Origin: Acetobacter ghanensis
GTDB taxonomy: Bacteria > Pseudomonadota > Alphaproteobacteria > Acetobacterales > Acetobacteraceae
DNA: 64,000 nt
NCBI RefSeq assembly: GCF_001499675.1
Contig: NZ_LN609302.1
Coordinates: 1,649,896-1,713,895, forward strand
Direction: 5' to 3'
The notes under the pieces are model-generated. The model saw only the letters and a list, made by a program, of their open reading frames with translations, was not told the origin of the DNA and ran no database searches. Shown here in pieces: positions 22,052-30,740 of the stretch. Positions within the stretch are counted from its first letter, which is position 1; every line of letters begins with the position of its first letter. The translations under genes and the position numbers were made by a program.

Positions 22052-22125
22052 GGTCCGGTGGCAGAATGGTGATGTAGCGGACTGCAAATCCGCGTATGTG
22101 GGTTCGATTCCCGCCCGGACCTCCA
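22052..22125 (+). tRNA. tRNA-Cys (anticodon GCA)
   Basis: The acceptor arms GGTCCGG (22052-22058) and CCGGACC (22115-22121) pair perfectly, followed by discriminator T and an encoded CCA. The anticodon stem-loop is GCGGA-CTGCAAA-TCCGC with anticodon GCA. The T arm contains GGTTCGATTCC. Length is 74 with CCA. Confidence 0.97.
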
Positions 22126-22162
22126 CTCCCCCCTGAAAATAAATCAATCCGTTGACATTGCC

Positions 22163-22193
22163 CGCAGAAAACAGCGGTTTGTTATTCTGCGGC
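22163..22193. repeat. hairpin downstream of tRNA-Cys
   Basis: CCGCAGAA (22163-22170) pairs with TTCTGCGG (22186-22193), with further AACA/TGTT pairing inside. It is 38 bases after the tRNA. There is no T run, so a terminator role is uncertain. A TTGACA lies just before it at 22153-22158. Confidence 0.4.
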
Positions 22194-22267
22194 ATGTGAA
22201 GAACGAAACTCTAGAGGCCAAATCTACACCAGTAGTGGCCTGTGAAGGGCTGTGCCAGCATTTTCAC

Positions 22268-22663
22268 TCATTGTAAGGCCCCAAGCGTCTGGTCCGTCTC
22301 ATGCCCGTCTAAAAGATGCGTCAGTTCATCCACAAGACAGATGCGCCCATTTTGAAATTGATAAAAAGCCACGACCTTGATCCGACTTTGCGTGCCTGAG
22401 AGACGTGTTGCACGCGCCACATGAACGGTGGCTGCTTTATCGCCTTCGCAGACAATATGCTGAATGTTGATTTCCAATGCACTGAGCGTGTTGCGTAAGG
22501 CGTGTGTATGGGCTTGGAAGTCCGCCAATGTCATTTCATGCCCATCGACGAATTGCCGATAGTTTGGGGTCATGAAAGCAAACAGCTTATCAGGACTTGA
22601 ACTGAAGTCCGTGAATGTGGCGAACATGGCCCGGATGATTTGCTCGTAGCTTATAGAAGACAT
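22268..22663 (-). CDS. NTF2/SnoaL-like small protein, function unknown
   Basis: 131 residues with the pattern of an NTF2-like cone fold: an N-terminal helix (YEQIIRAMFATF), a PNYRQFVDG segment near residue 33, then alternating strands up to IKVVAFYQFQNGRICLVDEL. Such folds act as isomerases, hydrolases or binding proteins, and the catalytic role cannot be inferred here. It is divergent from the AraC regulator with 91 bases between the starts, so that regulator may control it. Confidence 0.65.
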   Translation of the reverse strand: MSSISYEQIIRAMFATFTDFSSSPDKLFAFMTPNYRQFVDGHEMTLADFQAHTHALRNTLSALEINIQHIVCEGDKAATVHVARATRLSGTQSRIKVVAFYQFQNGRICLVDELTHLLDGHETDQTLGALQ

Positions 22664-22754
22664 GGAAGCTTTTGAACCTTCTGAGTGCCTGGATCAGAGG
22701 ATTTTAAAGGACATGCTTTTGGCATTCTTGCGTGGATAGGCCATAATTCGACTC

Positions 22755-23573
22755 ATGTACGCCAAATCATTTTGCTTTCTGCCAACTGGGCCTGTTTCAT
22801 CATGTGGTGCCCCTTGGTTATCCGGTCGCTCCGTAAGGCAAGCAGATCGCCGGACTACTGAACTGCATGATCACGAAAGAGGGCAGATATTCGTCGTAGA
22901 AAGCGGTGTTATGGCCGTGATGACCCAAAGTTCTTACTGGTTAATCGGGCCGCGACAACTGCTCTGGTTGCCCCCAGACTTCGTGCATGAAGAGCGCTCC
23001 CACGGGGCTATTACAGGCTGGAGCCTGTATATTATGGCAGAGAGATGCTCTTCAATTACGGATAAACCGTTTGTGGCAGACTGCACACGGTTATTGATGG
23101 CTCAGGTTGAGCGTCTGTCGCAAAGTGGCACAGAAACAGCTTGGCAGGAGCCCTTTGCAAGGCTGGCGGAAAGTTTCTGGGATGAATTCCTGTCCATTCC
23201 GCGTCATTCAGCCTCGTTGCCTTTTCCTGAAGACACTCGGCTAAAGCGGGTGGCAGAAGCATTGAGCGCCACGCCAGCTGATCCACGTGGGCAGCAGGAA
23301 TGGGCGGATATGGCTGGAATGTCTCTGCGGTCTTTCATTCGGCATTTTACTGCTGATACAGGCATGCAGTTTTCAGTCTGGCGGCAGCGCCTGCGTATTC
23401 TTAATGCGCAGGAGCGGCTGGCGCGACGCGAGCGTGTGACCGATGTTGCCGCCGCAGTCGGTTACGAAAGCTTGGGCGCGTTTGCTGCGGCCTTTAAAAA
23501 AGGCACCGGTTATAGCCCCAGCGCCTATGCACAGCGCTGCTCTGAAGGTGGAATTGACCAAAAGCAAACATGA
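22755..23573 (+). CDS. AraC family transcriptional regulator
   Basis: 272 residues: an N-terminal cupin-like sensor (LHDHERGQIFVVESGVMAV near residue 38) and a C-terminal AraC double helix-turn-helix (about 155-260). The latter includes WADMAGMSLRSFIRHFTAD and the signature-like VTDVAAAVGYESLGAFAAAF followed by KGTGYSPSAY. The cupin suggests a small-molecule ligand. The likely target is the divergent NTF2-like gene, its own promoter, or both. Confidence 0.88.
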   Translation: MYAKSFCFLPTGPVSSCGAPWLSGRSVRQADRRTTELHDHERGQIFVVESGVMAVMTQSSYWLIGPRQLLWLPPDFVHEERSHGAITGWSLYIMAERCSSITDKPFVADCTRLLMAQVERLSQSGTETAWQEPFARLAESFWDEFLSIPRHSASLPFPEDTRLKRVAEALSATPADPRGQQEWADMAGMSLRSFIRHFTADTGMQFSVWRQRLRILNAQERLARRERVTDVAAAVGYESLGAFAAAFKKGTGYSPSAYAQRCSEGGIDQKQT

Positions 23574-23690
23574 GGCTGGCAGGGTTTGCCTCGGATGGTA
23601 TTCACAGAGCCGTTGACTGGACAAAGGTCTTTTCACAGTTTGTCTTATTGAGGGGCTTTCGGATCGACTGAACGGTTTTGCGCTCTATAA

Positions 23691-24188
23691 TCATGCATGC
23701 CCCAATTTTTTGTAGCGTGCTATCAAACGGTTGCGGCGGAGGCTGGATAGTCTTTGCAGCCAGAATATTCCGTTCAGTTGGTCGATCTCATGTTGTAAAC
23801 AGACGGAACGGAGGCCTGCCGCCTCCCCTTCATGTATATTTCCGTGCAAATCGGCATAACGGATTTTGATGGAAGTTGGACGTTCGACAGGAGCGGATAT
23901 TTCAGGCATGGAAATGCTCCCCTCTTCGTTCTGAACTTTATCGTCCGACAACCATGTGATTTCTGGATTGACGTAAAATTCAGGAGCATCCGAGGTGGGA
24001 AGATCCAGAACGACCACGCGCAGGTTGATGCCAATATGTGGCCCGGTAATGCCAATTCCGGGAGCGGCACGTAATGTATCCAGAAGATCAATGCTCAGGT
24101 CATGCAAAGACTTGTCAAAAGCTACCACGGGAGCAGCAACCTGCCTCAAGCGCTGATCGGGGAAAAAGACAATTGGCTGCACAGTCAT
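23691..24188 (-). CDS. peptide deformylase-like protein with degenerate active site
   Basis: The 165 residues follow the peptide deformylase fold throughout, but the three catalytic motifs are altered. Motif I reads GIGITGPHIG (44-53) where the family has G-I-G-x-A-A-x-Q. Motif II reads EEGSISMP (88-95), with Ser91 replacing the metal-binding Cys. Motif III reads HEIDQLNG (133-140), keeping His133 and Glu134 but with Gln137 replacing the second metal His. With two of three metal ligands lost, ordinary metal-dependent deformylase activity is unlikely. It may be a non-catalytic paralogue binding N-terminal formyl-Met peptides or ribosomes, or a decaying gene, although the frame is intact. Confidence 0.8.
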   Translation of the reverse strand: MTVQPIVFFPDQRLRQVAAPVVAFDKSLHDLSIDLLDTLRAAPGIGITGPHIGINLRVVVLDLPTSDAPEFYVNPEITWLSDDKVQNEEGSISMPEISAPVERPTSIKIRYADLHGNIHEGEAAGLRSVCLQHEIDQLNGIFWLQRLSSLRRNRLIARYKKLGHA

Positions 24189-24244
24189 GGGAACTCTTTT
24201 AATTTTTCAATCAGTTTTGTCGTTGGCTAGCGCAGTTAACCGGC

Positions 24245-24378
24245 GATGAAGATTCTTTACAATGCGGAAAGCATGGAGCCAATGAGGCCTCGGCGGTTGT
24301 CGAAGCGCTTCAAGAAAGCGTTGGGGGCTTGCCCAAAACAGCTGGTGTTGCCACATTCCATAAATGAGGACCATTAAA
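24245..24378 (-). pseudogene. possible decayed coding remnant upstream of mntH
   Basis: On the minus strand two overlapping frames read like the tail of a coding sequence: NAFLKRFDNRRGLIGSMLSAL then a stop (given here as NAFLKRFDNRRGLIG), and LHAFRIVKNLHRRLTALAND then a stop. Neither has a start or a full domain. This could be a leftover of a mobile element or gene with a frameshift, or chance. The family was not identified. Confidence 0.2.
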
Positions 24379-24462
24379 GTACTTATTTATGGCACTCAGC
24401 CGGACCTGTCGGAGCAGGTTTGTTTTTCTGGTGTAACCCAAGCCGCCTGAGTGCAAGACATA

Positions 24463-25794
24463 ATGCAACCATCTGCATTCCAAACAGACCCCATTGATGA
24501 CCGGCGCTCTCTCCCCGAAGCATTTGCGAGTATTCGGGTGCCACAGGACGATACGCATTGGTTACGGCGCTTTTTAAGTTATGTCGGGCCTGGGTATATG
24601 GTGTCGGTCGGGTATATGGACCCGGGCAACTGGGCAACAGATCTGCAAGGCGGTGCGCGTTTTGGTTACACGCTGCTATCTGTCATTCTGTTATCTAATT
24701 TTATGGCCATTCTTTTACAGGCGCTTTCGGCCCGGTTGGGGATAGCTACGGGTCTGGACCTTGCGCAGGCGTGTCGGCGGCGCTTCCATCCTGCGCTCAA
24801 TATTCTACTCTGGCTGGCCTGTGAATTGGCCATTATTGCATGTGATCTTGCGGAGGTCATAGGGACAGCCGTTGCATTGCAACTGCTATTTCATATTCCA
24901 CTTTTGGTTGGGGCTTTGATATCAAGCCTTGATGCGGTTTTGGTTCTATTTTTGATGAACCGGGGTTTTCGGTATCTGGAAGCTTTTATTATTGGTCTTT
25001 TAAGTATTATTGCGCTTTGTTTTGCTGTGCAGCTTATTGCAGCAGCCCCGCCTTGGGCAGATGTTCTGGCTGGACTAAAACCTTCAGCTGCAATTCTGAC
25101 CAATAGCCAGATGCTCTATATTGCTATTGGCATTATAGGCGCGACGGTTATGCCGCATAATCTGTACCTGCATTCGTCCATTGTACAAAGTCGTGCGTAT
25201 GAAAGGACGGAGCGAGGCAGGAAGGATGCCATCCGCTGGGCCACTTGGGACAGCACAATAGCCTTAATGCTGGCATTGTTTATTAATGCGGCTATTCTGA
25301 TTGTTGCCGCTGCTGCTTTTCATACGACAGGTCATCAGGATGTGGCGGAAATACAGGATGCCTATCATCTGCTTTCTCCCCTGTTAGGGTTGGGTATTGC
25401 CTCTACCCTATTTGGTCTTGCCCTGCTTGCCGCGGGCACAAATTCAACCATTACAGGTACGTTGGCAGGGCAGATTGTGATGGAAGGCTTTTTGCATCTC
25501 AGTTTGCCACCTTGGGCACGGAGGTTGGTAACGCGGGGGCTTGCTATTGTGCCTGTTGTTATTGGAACAACGCTGTATGGCGATGCCAGCGTTGGGCAGC
25601 TTTTAATGGCGAGTCAGGTTGTGCTTTCCCTACAACTGCCATTTGCAGTTATTCCTCTGGTCCTGTTTGTGTCTGACCGTAAACTGATGGGAAAATTTGT
25701 CATTTCCAAACCGCTGACGATTTTTTCATGGTTGGTTGCCGGGGTTATACTTGGTCTGAACTTTAAACTTCTTTATGATACAGTGGTATTTTAA
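24463..25794 (+). CDS. mntH: Nramp family divalent metal (Mn2+/Fe2+) transporter MntH
   Basis: Proton-coupled importer of Mn2+ and related metals in the inner membrane. The 443 residues span about eleven membrane segments. The TM1 metal-binding motif DPGNWATDL is near residue 50 and the TM6 motif [10 protein letters not shown] near 225, both diagnostic of Nramp. The ATG at 24463 is used; a GTG at 24451 is in frame, and neither has a clear ribosome binding site. I saw no mntH-type riboswitch in the leader. The last 50 bases before the convergent porin gene contain a G/C-rich run only. Confidence 0.93.
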   Translation: MQPSAFQTDPIDDRRSLPEAFASIRVPQDDTHWLRRFLSYVGPGYMVSVGYMDPGNWATDLQGGARFGYTLLSVILLSNFMAILLQALSARLGIATGLDLAQACRRRFHPALNILLWLACELAIIACDLAEVIGTAVALQLLFHIPLLVGALISSLDAVLVLFLMNRGFRYLEAFIIGLLSIIALCFAVQLIAAAPPWADVLAGLKPSAAILTNSQMLYIAIGIIGATVMPHNLYLHSSIVQSRAYERTERGRKDAIRWATWDSTIALMLALFINAAILIVAAAAFHTTGHQDVAEIQDAYHLLSPLLGLGIASTLFGLALLAAGTNSTITGTLAGQIVMEGFLHLSLPPWARRLVTRGLAIVPVVIGTTLYGDASVGQLLMASQVVLSLQLPFAVIPLVLFVSDRKLMGKFVISKPLTIFSWLVAGVILGLNFKLLYDTVVF

Positions 25795-25849
25795 AATATT
25801 TTTGGATTTGCCGCTCCCCTCCCCCCGGGTGGCGAAGGGAGGAAAAGAT

Positions 25850-26746
25850 TTATGGCCATAGATAAAGAAATTTAACGTAATAGGCGTTCGTTTCAGGCGT
25901 GTTTCGCCCCTCTATGGAATGTGCATAACGTGCGGTAAAGCTGATGGTCCGGCTGATATTGAACATAATACCCAGACCGGGGGCTATTTCCCGGCTGTTG
26001 GAATTACTCAGGTCATAGTGTGCCGTTTGGTCATATGTCCCACCGACATTCTGCCAGTCGAATGCAAAAAAAGGTTCGACCAGTTTTGTTGCTTTCCAGC
26101 TAAAGCGCAGGTTGCTGTAAAAGACGACACCGGGGGAATAGCTGTGCTCGTTGGTTTTGTGCTTTGTTGAGCCAACAACTGTGCCAACATCACCATCAAA
26201 GCTGAAGTGTTTCCATTCATAGTCAAAAATAATGCTGGATATATTGGCCCAGTAACCGGTCGCCAGTGCGTCCCGTGTGCCTGACGGGGTTTGCAGGAAG
26301 GTCTGAAATCCCAAAGTGCTATGTGCATTGGGTTTGAACCAGGCGGCTGGCCCTACAATTGTGCCTCCCAGCCCTCCGTAGTTGGTGCCACCTGCTAGTG
26401 TGTAATTTTCCGACTGGATAATTTCAAAAGCAAAGCCAACATGGGGAAGTGCATCAAAAGTGCGAAAGTGCACATATTTGGTCAGGCCGGACCATGTATG
26501 GCTACCGCCGTGTGCGGCTATACGTTGGCCAGTGCTGTTGTATGTATTGCCCGATGCATTGCCATTGCCATATTGCACCAGTACGTTGAAGGGCTTGTAA
26601 TCCACCGGCAGGTCGTATTCATGCGGGCCAATAATGCCGAGCGTGATGTCCGCTGCGTAGGATTGAGACGGTAAGAGCAGCGCAACGCTGCTGCCACACA
26701 GGCTCAGAGCCAGTAAGAGCCGTTCGGGCTTTATGCCTGACAGCAT
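25850..26746 (-). CDS. outer membrane transporter-like protein (phenol MetA degradation family)
   Basis: 298 residues with a signal peptide ending near SQSYA (about residue 31). Alternating amphipathic strands follow, as in an outer membrane beta-barrel of the 'MetA pathway of phenol degradation' family (PF13557 type). It follows gcd on the same strand after 111 bases but behind a strong terminator, so it may be separately transcribed. A GGAGACG ribosome binding site precedes the ATG. In acetic acid bacteria such channels are thought to admit hydrophobic or sugar substrates; the substrate here is unknown. Confidence 0.7.
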   Translation of the reverse strand: MLSGIKPERLLLALSLCGSSVALLLPSQSYAADITLGIIGPHEYDLPVDYKPFNVLVQYGNGNASGNTYNSTGQRIAAHGGSHTWSGLTKYVHFRTFDALPHVGFAFEIIQSENYTLAGGTNYGGLGGTIVGPAAWFKPNAHSTLGFQTFLQTPSGTRDALATGYWANISSIIFDYEWKHFSFDGDVGTVVGSTKHKTNEHSYSPGVVFYSNLRFSWKATKLVEPFFAFDWQNVGGTYDQTAHYDLSNSNSREIAPGLGIMFNISRTISFTARYAHSIEGRNTPETNAYYVKFLYLWP

Positions 26747-26820
26747 GGGACGTCTCCATTATGGAGGCCACCATGTGGAATACATGGCGGCATTGTTGTT
26801 TTATGGAATGACCGTTCCTG

Positions 26821-26853
26821 TTACCCGGTCGGACAGAGCATCCGACCGGGTAA
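26821..26853 (-). terminator. strong hairpin after gcd
   Basis: TTACCCGGTCGGA and TCCGACCGGGTAA are perfect 13-base arms around CAGAGCA. It starts 4 bases after the gcd stop on the minus strand. There is only a weak T tract, but the stem strength and position suggest transcription termination or 3' end protection. Confidence 0.65.
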
Positions 26854-26857
26854 TTTG

Positions 26858-29284
26858 TTACGGTGCGGGCTCGCTAGTCTTCCCGTCGAGCGTATAGGCA
26901 ACAATGTAGTCACCGCTCCGGGTACCAAGCCCACCATGACCACCTGCGGCGATCACGACGTACTGCTTGCCACCTGTCTCGTAAGACAAGGGGGTAGCCT
27001 GACCACCTGCGGGTAGACGGTCACGCCAGATGACCTGACCTGTAGCGACATCAAAAGCACGCAAATAGTCGTCTGCGGTTGCGCCCATGAACACGACGCC
27101 ACCCTTGGTCACAATGTTCCCGCCGATATTATACATGCCTGTTGGCAGCGGCAGGTTGTTGTGCGTGCGGAAAGGCCCCGTATCACGGGTGGTGCCGACC
27201 GGGTGCTGCCAGACGATTTTTTTGGTCACAAGGTCAATCGCTGTCAGTGTGCCCCATACCGGCCCTTTGCAGGGGACCTGAAGCGGGTTCAGCCACGGGT
27301 TGGTGTAGGCAACGTAGGGAGTGCCGTAGTTGGGAGAAAGTGCCAGTGCATCTCCTTTAGGGAGCGGTTCATTCCCCGTACCGTCCCATTTTGGCAGAAT
27401 ACCCTGCTGTTCCAGTGTTGTGCGATGGTCAAGTTTAATGCGGAACGGTAGGTAGCTGGCATTGGCAAACATCAGCTTACGGGCGGGGTCAATGGTAATG
27501 CCCTGCCAGTCCACAATGCCGTAGAACGCAGGATAGACAATGGTCGTCTTGCCCACGTGCGGCGGCGTAAACTGCCCCTCGTAAGCCGACTGACGGTACT
27601 GGATACGGCAGATCATCTGATCCAGCAGGGTTGCGCCCCACATGTCCGTTTCCTTCAGGTCAGGCGGCGTGAGGGACGGCATAGCCGTGGGATAGGGCTG
27701 CGTGGGTGAGACGCGGTCATCCGGCGCATGGCCTGCCGTGGGGACGGATTTTTCCGCAACAGGGTAACCCGGTACAGGTTCGCCGGTACGGCGGTCCAGC
27801 ACGAAGAATTCGCCACGCTTGGTGCTCTGCACGAGAGCGGGAATGGTTTCCCCGTTCGGGCCGGGCAGATCAACCATGGAGGGGCCAGACGGAATGTCCA
27901 TATCCCACAGGTCGTGGTGGACGGTCTGGTAGATCCAGCGGCGTTCACCGGTTTCGATATCCAGAGCAACAGTGGCGCTGGAGGTCGCGTCATCGAACGG
28001 ACGGCGTGTGCCACCCCAGTTGTCAGGTGGAGAGTTCCCTGTGCCAACGTAAGCCAGCCCCAGTTCCGGGTCAGCTGTATAAACGCCCCAGGCATTGGGG
28101 GTGTCCGGGGTCAGAATGTCGTCAGGCGTGGGGGTAAAGGTTTCTGGCGTATGCCCTGCATCCCAGACCCATGCAATTTTGCCTGTTGTGGCGTCGAATG
28201 CTCTGACAGCGCCGGATGGTTCGAAGTTGGCCTGATTGTCAAATATCCAGCCGCCAGTAATCAGACGATTTTTCATGACAAGAGGCGGTGATGTGATGAA
28301 GTGAAAACCCAGCGGCACATGGCCCAGATAATCCCGCATGGAGATAAAGCCGTGGTCGCCAAAGTCTTCACACGGTTGGCCGGTTTCTGCGTTTACGGCA
28401 ACAATGCGCGCATCAGCGACCGGGGAATAGATACGCTCGCGGCAGGAGGTCTGCACCTCGTCAGGAATGCGGTAGTAAGACACGCCACGACAGGCCAGAT
28501 ACACGTTGGCCGCCAGATCCTCCTTGGCGGGGTGTGGGTCATATTTCCATTTTATTTTCCCACTGGCCGCATCCATGGCGATCACCCAGCTATGGGGAGT
28601 GCACATGTATAGGGTGTTCCCAACCTTGATCGGTGTGAGTTCCAGATTGAACTCATGTCCTGAATCCGGGCCAGTGACAACGTCCTCCCCGGCCTGCTGG
28701 GTATCCCCAGTCTGGGTTACCCATGCGCGTTTGAGATGAGTAATATTATCCGGGGTGATCTGGGCGAGAGGGCTGTACCGTTCACCCTGCGGCGTTCGTC
28801 CATAAAAGGGCCAGTCGCTTGCAGGCACGGTGTCCTGAGGTGCCGAGGTTGTTGCCGCCATACGTTCGGCTGGCACGGTGCCATTAATTGAGTAGGAGGC
28901 AAAGCAGCTACCGATGATGACGGCATAGCAAAACGCCAAGGCCGCGGCCAACTCCCTTTTGTCGGCCAGCCACGGGCTCTGGGTCCGCCAGACGCCGGGC
29001 AGCAGGAGCCATGCCCCAAGTATGCCAAGCGTTAACAACCGGACTTCCAGCCCCCATATGTTAAAGCCGACCTCAAGCAAGGCCCAGAGTGTCGCCAGAA
29101 TTAACAACCCGGCATAAAGACGGGCTGCCAGAATGGGGTTGCGAAAGCTGATAATCGTTGCAGCAAGCAGAATGCCACCAGCAATGGCGTAGAACCATGA
29201 CCCTCCAAGAAAGAGGAGTTGCAGCCCACCTAAAAAAGAAAAAGCCCGATAACAGCAAGTAAGACTGCTGTTACGCCAGACCAT
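26858..29284 (-). CDS. gcd: membrane-bound PQQ-dependent glucose dehydrogenase (Gcd type)
   Basis: Oxidises glucose to gluconolactone on the periplasmic face and passes electrons to ubiquinone. About five hydrophobic segments lie in the first 150 residues. An eight-bladed PQQ propeller follows, marked by WPFYGRTPQGERYSPLAQI, GWIFDNQANFEPSGAVRAF, HHDLWDMDIPSGPS and the C-terminal GGHGGLGTRSGDY. The 808-residue frame begins MVWRNSS, which is unlike Gcd. A proper N-terminus (MQQSYTRLW, ATG at 29307 with a GAGGG ribosome binding site) lies in another frame and meets this one at a T run (29232-29243). One more T would fuse them into a normal first membrane segment. Quinate-type relatives are possible, but length and motifs favour glucose. 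Confidence 0.9.
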   Translation of the reverse strand: MVWRNSSLTCCYRAFSFLGGLQLLFLGGSWFYAIAGGILLAATIISFRNPILAARLYAGLLILATLWALLEVGFNIWGLEVRLLTLGILGAWLLLPGVWRTQSPWLADKRELAAALAFCYAVIIGSCFASYSINGTVPAERMAATTSAPQDTVPASDWPFYGRTPQGERYSPLAQITPDNITHLKRAWVTQTGDTQQAGEDVVTGPDSGHEFNLELTPIKVGNTLYMCTPHSWVIAMDAASGKIKWKYDPHPAKEDLAANVYLACRGVSYYRIPDEVQTSCRERIYSPVADARIVAVNAETGQPCEDFGDHGFISMRDYLGHVPLGFHFITSPPLVMKNRLITGGWIFDNQANFEPSGAVRAFDATTGKIAWVWDAGHTPETFTPTPDDILTPDTPNAWGVYTADPELGLAYVGTGNSPPDNWGGTRRPFDDATSSATVALDIETGERRWIYQTVHHDLWDMDIPSGPSMVDLPGPNGETIPALVQSTKRGEFFVLDRRTGEPVPGYPVAEKSVPTAGHAPDDRVSPTQPYPTAMPSLTPPDLKETDMWGATLLDQMICRIQYRQSAYEGQFTPPHVGKTTIVYPAFYGIVDWQGITIDPARKLMFANASYLPFRIKLDHRTTLEQQGILPKWDGTGNEPLPKGDALALSPNYGTPYVAYTNPWLNPLQVPCKGPVWGTLTAIDLVTKKIVWQHPVGTTRDTGPFRTHNNLPLPTGMYNIGGNIVTKGGVVFMGATADDYLRAFDVATGQVIWRDRLPAGGQATPLSYETGGKQYVVIAAGGHGGLGTRSGDYIVAYTLDGKTSEPAP

Positions 29285-29307
29285 AGTCTTGTGTAACTTT
29301 GTTGCAT
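29230..29307 (-). other. gcd: displaced 5' coding segment of gcd
   Basis: 25 codons from ATG at 29307 encode MQQSYTRLWSGVTAVLLAV and the start of a hydrophobic helix, then run into a TAG right after a T5-C-T6 stretch. The main gcd frame continues the same helix (FLGGLQLLFLGGSWFY). GAGGG lies 8 bases before this ATG, whereas the ATG of the main frame has no ribosome binding site. Confidence 0.7.
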
Positions 29308-29615
29308 GTTAATGCCCTCGTAACGCTCCCGGCAAAACAGGTCGCGCGATGCAACAGCCATTGCGCAACTGGCGGGAGACATCCTGCGCCATTAACTTGC
29401 AAATAAGTGAATATAGTCTAATCAGAATATGTATGAGTTCACGGGAGTGTGTTTAAGATTTTCCTAAACTGTTCCAATCTTGATACAGAATGAGAATTTT
29501 CTTAAAATATTTGAATAGTTGTTTATTTTTCAAATGAAAAAACTATTTGTTAATAAAAAATCCCTGCACGCGAATGCTGCGTGCAGGGATTATGTAAGAT
29601 TGCAGTGTTAGAGTT
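29308..29615. other. gcd-acoC intergenic region (308 bases)
   Basis: No gene seen. The part next to gcd should carry its promoter, but I could not single out a convincing -35/-10 pair. The middle (29401-29550) is very A+T-rich compared with the surroundings. The distal end holds the acoABC terminator at 29550-29591. Confidence 0.4.
29550..29591 (-). terminator. intrinsic terminator of the acoABC operon
   Basis: AATCCCTGCACGC pairs with GCGTGCAGGGATT around a 7-base loop. Read on the minus strand it is followed by TTTTATTA. It lies 25 bases after the acoC stop. Confidence 0.88.
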
Positions 29616-30737
29616 TTATCTGGTTATTTTTGTAATCGCTGCATTAACTTCTGTGGCTTTTTCCAGTTGTGGCATATGGCCTGTTTGAGGAAGAAGCGTA
29701 ACCTCAATAGTGTCAGGAAGTCCCTTTGCATCCGAGGGGGATAAAACTTCGTCTTCAGTGCCCCATATGATCTGCGCTGGCCCGGTAAAGCCTGCCAGAA
29801 CAGGCCGCAGGTCGTCTGCCTGCCTGCCCTCGGGAAAACAGGCTTTAGCTATGGTCTGCAGGCCCTGCAATGCGCCATCAAGCCGTTTGAAACGAATAAT
29901 ATCCTCAATCATCCTGCGAGAAATCAGTGTTTTATCATACACCAGACACTGCAGAACTGGCTCCAGAGTTTTACGCCGATCAGCAGAGATAAAGCCTTCA
30001 ATAAAGTTTATGTTGATGTCAGCCCCCAACCCGGCTGGAGCGATGAGAGAAAGGGAGACAACTTTTTGCGGAAAAGCTTTGGCAAGTTCCAGTGCAATGG
30101 CCCCCCCAAGTGAATGGCCAACAATATGAGCTTGCGCAATATCCAGTTTGTCCAGCAGGGTGGCTGCCGTTTCTGCAAATGTTGCGGGTCTGCCGTCTTT
30201 AACATTTTTGGAAGAACCACCATGTCCCGGTAGATCAAAAGCAATGGTCCGCCGGTCGGATGAGAGGTTGGTCTGGTTTAGCATCCAGTTGGTCAGATCG
30301 CCGCCAAAACCATGAATGAACAGGATGGGAGTGCCCTCCCCCTCCCCCGCTTCCTGCACACGAAGCGTCTGGTCTCCAACAGTGACCAAAGTGGGTTCAG
30401 CACTGTCTGCTTGGGTTGTGGATGCATTATTGGATGAAAAATCGGCCTGAAACTTTGCAATAAACGCATCAATATCTGCATCACTCACCGCAGGTTCTGC
30501 TAATACACCCAGTAGCGCACCGACCGGCAGTGTTTCGCCCTCCGTTGCCGTCTGGCGGCGTAATACACCGGAGGCCGGACTCTCGTAGCCATTTGTAATT
30601 TTGGTGGTTTCGATGTCCGCAATTTCCTGCCCGGCATCAATGTGTGCGCCGGGGGCGATGTTCCAACTAGCGATTTTACCTTCGGTCATGGCCAGACCGA
30701 ATTTGGGCATGGTGATGGGGGTAATGAGATCCGTCAT
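29616..30737 (-). CDS. acoC: acetoin dehydrogenase E2 component (dihydrolipoyl acetyltransferase, alpha/beta hydrolase fold)
   Basis: Carries the acetyl group of the acetoin cleavage complex on a lipoyl arm and passes it to CoA. Residues 1-80 form a lipoyl domain with the lipoylated Lys in DIETTKITN near residue 46. A linker follows, then an alpha/beta hydrolase-type domain (about 120-373) with ILFIHGFGGDLTNW, the nucleophile elbow GHSLGGA, and a His near the end (QTGHMPQLE). This architecture is that of AcoC rather than of pyruvate dehydrogenase E2. It starts 3 bases after acoB and is followed by a strong terminator. No E3 (acoL) gene is adjacent, so a shared E3 must be encoded elsewhere. 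Confidence 0.9.
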   Translation of the reverse strand: MTDLITPITMPKFGLAMTEGKIASWNIAPGAHIDAGQEIADIETTKITNGYESPASGVLRRQTATEGETLPVGALLGVLAEPAVSDADIDAFIAKFQADFSSNNASTTQADSAEPTLVTVGDQTLRVQEAGEGEGTPILFIHGFGGDLTNWMLNQTNLSSDRRTIAFDLPGHGGSSKNVKDGRPATFAETAATLLDKLDIAQAHIVGHSLGGAIALELAKAFPQKVVSLSLIAPAGLGADININFIEGFISADRRKTLEPVLQCLVYDKTLISRRMIEDIIRFKRLDGALQGLQTIAKACFPEGRQADDLRPVLAGFTGPAQIIWGTEDEVLSPSDAKGLPDTIEVTLLPQTGHMPQLEKATEVNAAITKITR

Positions 30738-30740
30738 TGT

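Noticed and set aside
22197..22277. Possible 26-residue peptide on the plus strand after tRNA-Cys
   Set aside because: GTG start, no ribosome binding site, overlaps the end of the opposite gene, and no recognisable family.
24189..24462. Possible manganese (yybP-ykoY) riboswitch in the mntH leader
   Set aside because: The conserved loops of that riboswitch could not be found; only short unrelated hairpins are present.
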